Assembly: GCF_018614585.1 (NCBI RefSeq) | Contig: NZ_JAGGOI010000049.1 | Span: 1 to 34,020 of the forward strand | Reading direction: 5' to 3' | DNA from: Streptomyces sp. ISL-1 | Lineage (GTDB): Bacteria; Actinomycetota; Actinomycetes; Streptomycetales; Streptomycetaceae | Length of the DNA stretch: 34,020 nt | Part shown: positions 30,677 through 34,020 of the stretch, in pieces | How the letters are laid out: each line of letters opens with the position of its first letter | How positions within the stretch are numbered: the first letter of the stretch is position 1 | The notes under the pieces: generated by a model | The model's database searches: none | Seen by the model: the letters and a program-made list of their open reading frames with translations, nothing else | Told to the model about the DNA's origin: nothing | Translations under genes and position numbers: made by a program

Positions 30677-30696
30677 AGAAGTTCCTCGCCAACAAG
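30520..30696 (+). ncRNA. Predicted TnpB guide RNA (omega RNA/reRNA)
   Basis: In this family the guide RNA overlaps the 3' end of tnpB and the element's right end. Visible structures are a short GGTC-A-GCCGACC-type hairpin at 30621-30634 and a 6-bp stem with loop (CCCCGC 30645-30650, GCGGGG 30659-30664). GGAAGTCAA at 30668-30676 closes the scaffold. The guide would be the flanking AGAAGTTCCTCGCCAACAAG (30677-30696). The 5' end is estimated; the scaffold boundary may be off by a few bases. Confidence 0.65.
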
Positions 30697-31026
30697 GCAG
30701 ACACCGAAGAGTGCGGCGCGCTCTTCCAGCTCCGTGTAGGCCATGGCGGCCGGCGCGGCATCCCAGGTCGCGAACACGAGGGCGGAGACCGCCTCGCCGC
30801 GCGTCATCCCCTCTTCCCACGGAGCGCCCGCTGCAGAGCAGCGCTCGGCGAGCTGGGCGTCGGACAGGTTCGCGGCCTCCCGGCGGATGCCGGATTGGAC
30901 GTCGGCGACGCCCTCGCACCAGGCGCGGTGGCCTGTGGCGAGAAGGTCCTGCAGCGCGTCCCGGTCACTCAGGTCCTGGGCGCTGGCGGCGAGGTCGAGG
31001 AGCAGGGCGGTGGGGTTGGTGTCCAT
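30673..31026 (-). CDS. Small hypothetical protein whose stop lies in the TnpB element end
   Basis: 117 aa from ATG 31026, with GGAG six bases upstream. An acidic, helical protein (ALLLDLAASAQDLSDRDALQ, EAANLSDAQLAERCSAAGAP, MTRGEAVSALVFATWDAAPA) ending LFGVCLVGEELL. The TGA (30675-30673) is within the conserved GGAAGTCAA of the mobile element. The insertion therefore probably replaced the original end, and the native protein may be slightly longer. Third gene of the leftward series after ssb and the DprA-like gene. Family not recognised. Confidence 0.72.
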   Translation of the reverse strand: MDTNPTALLLDLAASAQDLSDRDALQDLLATGHRAWCEGVADVQSGIRREAANLSDAQLAERCSAAGAPWEEGMTRGEAVSALVFATWDAAPAAMAYTELEERAALFGVCLVGEELL

Positions 31027-31132
31027 GGTCATCTCCTTCATCCACTGTAAGGGGGCGTGTGCCGGGCCGGGGCCGGACGAACTCGGCCGCGGCACACGGC
31101 GGGTATCAGCTGTGGGCGGTGCAGTCGTCGCA

Positions 31133-31558
31133 TTACGCGAGCGTCGCGGTGACCGTGTGACCGGCCTCGGCGATGGCGGTGGCGAAGACCTGCGCACGGG
31201 TGATCGCCTGCTCGGTCGCCTTGCGGTTGCCGGTCACCGCGACGGCGCTGGCGGTGAGCTGCGGCAGCTTGTCGCCTCCGCGGGCCCACAGGCCCAGCGG
31301 GCAGTCGGGCCCGAGGTCGGCCAGGGCGGCGGGCCAGACCTCGTCCGAGGGGATGATGAACTGGCAGGACAGCTGCGCGTTGGTGACTTCGTCGGTCGGC
31401 TTGTACTGGGCCAGGCGTCCAGTGTTGTCGTCGCGGACGCGCCGCTCCCAGACCTCTGGGGCGGAGAACTGGGCGAGCTCAGCGGCGAGTTGGGCGGGCG
31501 TGAAGTGGGCGGCGAGCGCGGCGCGGGCGGCGCGTTCGGGCAGGGCGGGGCTGGGCAC
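31133..31558 (-). CDS. Short DprA/Smf-like protein
   Basis: 141 aa from GTG 31558 with GGAGG six bases upstream. The N-terminal helices (ERAARAALAAHFTPAQLAAE) correspond to the DprA N-terminal region. PSDEVWPAALADLGPDCPLG, LWARGG and TASAVAVTGNRKATEQAITR match the start of its Rossmann fold (VAVTG-R-AT). The chain ends at AEAGHTVTATLA, where full-length DprA continues with its GxAxGID motif and about 150 residues more. DprA binds single-stranded DNA and loads RecA; the neighbour is ssb. It is either truncated or a plasmid-type short form. No continuation is visible in the other frames downstream. Confidence 0.7.
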   Translation of the reverse strand: MPSPALPERAARAALAAHFTPAQLAAELAQFSAPEVWERRVRDDNTGRLAQYKPTDEVTNAQLSCQFIIPSDEVWPAALADLGPDCPLGLWARGGDKLPQLTASAVAVTGNRKATEQAITRAQVFATAIAEAGHTVTATLA

Positions 31559-31635
31559 GGCGAACCTCCGTGACAGGGCTGCGGCCGGCGGGATGCCGGT
31601 GCCGCGATGGGTGGTGTGCTGGATCGGGGGCGCGG

Positions 31636-32184
31636 TCAGCGCCCGGTGCGGCTGGGCGCGGTGGCGGCGTCCCAGGACGTGCGCGGCGCGGACCGCCACC
31701 AGTCGGTCTCCGGCGCTGCGGCCGGGACCGGAGCCGGGCGGGCTGCCGTGGTGGGACGGGCCGGTGCGGCGCGGTGAGCGGGCGGCGACGCGGGCGTGGC
31801 GGCCGCGCGCGCGGCCCGAGCGGGGGCGCGTCCGGCGAGGACGGCGGGCAGGGTGTCGTCGATGTAGGCAACGTGGTGGGCGAGGTCCACGCCGACCTGG
31901 GCGGAGTCGAGATAGAGCACGTTGTCGCGCAGGGCCACGTTCCCGGTGGCGATCACGTGCACGGCGTCGGTGAGGCATTCGGCGACGTGCCGGGCAAGGG
32001 GACCGGTGACGGTGCAGATGACCGGGACCGGTTCCCCGTCGCGCCACTGGCCGCGTGCACGGTCGTACTCGCGCGGGACCTGCACCACGGTGAACCGGGC
32101 GGCGGGCGTGCCACGTTCGGTGTGGCGCAGCTGCACGGTTCCGTAGACGCGGCCACGGATGACGGCGGCGGTCTCTCCGCTCAT
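31636..32184 (-). CDS. ssb: Single-stranded DNA-binding protein (SSB)
   Basis: 182 aa, OB-fold of SSB type in residues about 5-112 (VIRGRVYGTVQLRHTERGTP, ARFTVVQVPREYDRARGQW, then PVPVICTVTGPLARHVAECL, HVIATGNVALRDNVLYLDSA). The C-terminal 65 residues are Ala/Pro/Arg-rich. They end APSRTGR and lack the acidic DDDIPF-like tip through which chromosomal SSB recruits partners. It is therefore a plasmid-type SSB, perhaps protecting transferred strands. ATG 32184 has GAGGAG upstream. It is preceded by the promoter-like element at 32238-32264 and followed by the DprA-like gene 77 bases on. Confidence 0.9.
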   Translation of the reverse strand: MSGETAAVIRGRVYGTVQLRHTERGTPAARFTVVQVPREYDRARGQWRDGEPVPVICTVTGPLARHVAECLTDAVHVIATGNVALRDNVLYLDSAQVGVDLAHHVAYIDDTLPAVLAGRAPARAARAAATPASPPAHRAAPARPTTAARPAPVPAAAPETDWWRSAPRTSWDAATAPSRTGR

Positions 32185-32237
32185 GGAGGTACTCCTCGAT
32201 GCGACGAACGTTCTGGCAGTGCCCGGGAGCCACCCGA

Positions 32238-32264
32238 ACAGGTTCCATAATACTAAAACAGGGG
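32238..32264 (-). promoter_or_regulatory. Shared promoter element, copy B (ssb)
   Basis: Minus strand: GTTTTAGTATTATGGAACCT, then GT. TATTAT is a good -10, with ATGACA 17 bases upstream as -35. It begins 54 bases from the ssb ATG, the same distance as copy A from its gene. GAACCTGTTC here is a short palindrome. Confidence 0.6.
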
Positions 32265-32359
32265 GCGGGTGTCATCCCCTTTTCCTTCCGGACGGGAGCA
32301 CCCGCCCCCGGCGAGGCCGGCCGCAGTCCTGGACTCGCGCGGTTCGTTTTCCCCGTCGC

Positions 32360-33295
32360 CTACGCGGCGGTCTGCTCTGCGGCGGGCTTGGGCTTCCGGC
32401 AGGGCCCGGGACCCTCGCAGCAGGTCGCCGCCTCCGGGTTGTCCCACTGGCAGACCGGGCAGCGCCACAGGACGCCCGCGGCCAGGGCCGCTGCCCGGAT
32501 CGCCTCCCTCTGCCCGTCATCGGCCGCGCTCAGCAACGTGTCCAGCAGGGGCGGTTGTGGCGCACCTGCTTCACCGCTGTCGTCGAGTACGACCGTGTCC
32601 TCGACCACGACGCGCAGCGGGACCGTGCCGTCGGGCCGGACGAGGTGCTCCGGGGCGCTGTCGAGGTGGATGGACACCCGGAAGGCGCCGAGCTCGTGGT
32701 CGAGATAGGCGAACACCAGAATGTCGTCGACCGAGACACAGGGCAGATCGCCGTGGGTTCCGGGGTAGAAGACGGCGTCACGGTGCGCCCGCGCGCAGGC
32801 GCCGGCCTCCGGGAAGCGGAAGTCGAGCGGCACGATCCGTTCGCGGCGTACTCCGCTGATGGTGTCGGCGTACAGGGAGTAGCCCTCGTCCGGGCGGTTG
32901 TCGTGCTCGGGCCCGTAGTAGAGATCCACGGCCGGACGGTCGTCGGCGGGCGGATTGTTGGGGACGTCGCCGTCGCCGAGGAGGTTTGCCCAGCTTGTGC
33001 GTACGTGGTGGGCGAGGCTGGCCAGGGCGGCGTCCTCGTCGGTGAACAGGCCGACGGTGTCTTGGTGACGGTCCCAGCGGCGCAGCACCCAGGCCTGGCC
33101 CGGCGGGCGCGGCGGAATGCGGGTGAAGGCCGGCTCCGAGGCGGTGGGGATGTCGAACCGTGCCAGCCAGTCGGAGATGATCGTGACGGCGTCCGCGCCG
33201 GGCCACTCGCCTTTGTCCTCTTCCAACTCGGCCAGCCTGTCGTGCAGCTGGAGCACGGCCATGCCCTCGGGCGTGCGGGGGTTGGGGGTGATCAC
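32360..33295 (-). CDS. Hypothetical protein with a C-terminal zinc finger
   Basis: 311 aa from GTG 33295 with AGAGAGG upstream. Soluble and acidic. Residues about 1-60 are helical (EGMAVLQLHDRLAELEEDKG). The middle contains strands (AWVLRRWDRHQDTVGLFTDE, IVPLDFRFPEAGACARAH) and a beta-rich half (PCVSVDDILVFAYLDHELGA, FRVSIHLDSAP, VPLRVVVEDTVVLDD). The end is LWRCPVCQWDNPEAATCCEG, a RanBP2/zinc-ribbon-like W-x-C-x2-C-x-W...C motif. Its role is unknown. A gap of 175 bases to ssb contains the ssb promoter, so it is a separate transcription unit or the upstream part of the leftward series. Confidence 0.83.
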   Translation of the reverse strand: MITPNPRTPEGMAVLQLHDRLAELEEDKGEWPGADAVTIISDWLARFDIPTASEPAFTRIPPRPPGQAWVLRRWDRHQDTVGLFTDEDAALASLAHHVRTSWANLLGDGDVPNNPPADDRPAVDLYYGPEHDNRPDEGYSLYADTISGVRRERIVPLDFRFPEAGACARAHRDAVFYPGTHGDLPCVSVDDILVFAYLDHELGAFRVSIHLDSAPEHLVRPDGTVPLRVVVEDTVVLDDSGEAGAPQPPLLDTLLSAADDGQREAIRAAALAAGVLWRCPVCQWDNPEAATCCEGPGPCRKPKPAAEQTAA

Positions 33296-33370
33296 GGTAA
33301 GCCTCTCTGGTTGGTCGAACAGCGGTCGCAGTGCGCGGTGGTCGCGCGCTGTCGGGATGACGCCCCGGTG

Positions 33371-33676
33371 CTACGGCTCCAGGTCCAGGGCTGCGCGCAG
33401 CAGGGCGAGCAGGGCGGCGCCGTCGGCGGGCAGGACGGCCGCGCGCAGGGTGCGCCTGCGCAGGATGGGCACGTCCAGGCTGATTCCGACCGGGACATCG
33501 GGAGTCTTCTGGTGGGGGACGAGCTGGTAGTGCCGGGCGGCGATCATCCAGGCCTCGTACTGGTCGGCGGGCCGTCCGCCGCGGGCGGTGTGCCCCTCGT
33601 CGGGGGTCTGCGCTGGGCAGGGGCAGGGGCAGGACGGGGCGGTGCAGGGGCGGCCCGCGGGGTGCGAGGCGAGCAA
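33371..33676 (-). CDS. Small Cys-rich hypothetical protein
   Basis: About 101 aa. A Cys/Pro motif (CTAPSCPCPCPAQTPDEGH) is followed by YEAWMIAARHYQLVPHQKTP and an Ala/Leu-rich tail (RTLRAAVLPADGAALLALLR). Short plasmid proteins with CxxxxCxCxC motifs are common in streptomycetes, from memory. The start is unclear: the TTG at 33676 lacks a ribosome binding site, and protein-like sequence (VNGTVTHYRTRP) continues upstream in the same frame without ATG or GTG. It precedes the 311-aa gene on the same strand with a 75-base gap. Confidence 0.55.
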   Translation of the reverse strand: MLASHPAGRPCTAPSCPCPCPAQTPDEGHTARGGRPADQYEAWMIAARHYQLVPHQKTPDVPVGISLDVPILRRRTLRAAVLPADGAALLALLRAALDLEP

Positions 33677-34020
33677 CGGGCGCGTGCGGTAGTGCGTGAC
33701 GGTGCCATTTACACGAACTCCCGCGGGTTCCCCGGAGTGCCCTTGTTGCTGGTGGCCGTGCAGGCCAGGCCGCGGGTCGCGCTCTCTCCGGCCGGTCAGC
33801 CGCGTTCCCGAACCGGTGCGCGAGGCAATCGCACGCCGACGGCGCCGAGTTGAACCCCGAGGACGAAACCGCGTACAACTGCATCAACAGGGCCTCCAGG
33901 ATCACGAGTTGGCTTCAGCAACCCTCGTGCTGTACCGGAGGCCCTGCCTTCATACATCCACCCAGCCAAGATCACCCGACTAGGCACCCTGTTCGATTAC
34001 AACCGTCCTCCCCGTGCCCG
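33677..34020. other. Right edge: no confident gene, one structured inverted repeat
   Basis: Short frames on both strands lack support. A nested inverted repeat lies at 33888-33946: outer arms CAGGGCCTCC (33888-33897) and GGAGGCCCTG (33937-33946), inner CACGAG and CTCGTG. It could be a terminator or attenuator for a gene outside the window or for a leftward transcript entering here. Confidence 0.45.

Noticed and set aside
33790..33990. Possible tRNA because of GGTTCAACTC on the minus strand
   Set aside because: No acceptor or anticodon arms can be formed around this T-loop-like sequence.

Overview
The base composition (very GC-rich, with AT-rich sequence only at a few promoters), the GTG/TTG starts and the gene families point to a Streptomyces-like actinomycete. 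The right half carries conjugation genes, an SSB, a DprA-like protein, a TnpB and plasmid-type hypothetical genes. It is therefore probably part of a plasmid (perhaps linear) or an integrative conjugative element. No rRNA, tRNA or CRISPR array was seen.

Region 1 (1-6300) is decayed accessory DNA. It holds a collagen-like gene remnant (263-510), several ORFs split by single-base frameshifts (772-1194, 3114-3804, 4053-4294), an intact small membrane protein (1290-1907) and a Lys/Arg-rich DNA-binding-like protein (2095-2946). It ends with an intact zinc-independent alcohol dehydrogenase/quinone reductase-type oxidoreductase (4949-5866) beside an N-terminally truncated SnoaL-like gene.

Region 2 (6326-16369) is the most unusual part. 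Five leftward genes encode two small proteins, a 961-aa beta-rich protein, a 718-aa WD40 propeller protein and an 1160-aa beta-rich protein. The last three are joined by 4-bp stop/start overlaps. A 133-aa protein is transcribed divergently. I recognise no known system here. The block lies between two truncated genes, the SnoaL remnant on the left and a VirB4-like ATPase cut just after Walker A on the right, so it looks like a roughly 10.4-kb insertion or replacement.

Region 3 (16716-23977) is a conjugation/replication module. Leftward and translationally coupled are a TcpC-like protein, two membrane proteins and the truncated VirB4-like ATPase. Rightward are a duplicated-domain initiator-like protein, a membrane protein fused in frame to a second protein, and a 56-aa protein. 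The shared control region (19.7-20.8 kb) is packed with TGCGCA palindromes and long inverted repeats and could be an origin, transfer or partition locus.

Region 4 (24388-27807) is secreted cargo: a lipoprotein and a 931-aa BNR/Ig-like/beta-helix exoprotein followed by a strong terminator. Region 5 (28366-34020) holds a protein with four helix-turn-helix units, a stand-alone TnpB element with its guide-RNA end, and a leftward series of plasmid maintenance genes (SSB, DprA-like, zinc-finger protein, small hypotheticals). The four-HTH gene and the ssb gene share a promoter-like element placed exactly 54 bases upstream of each start codon.
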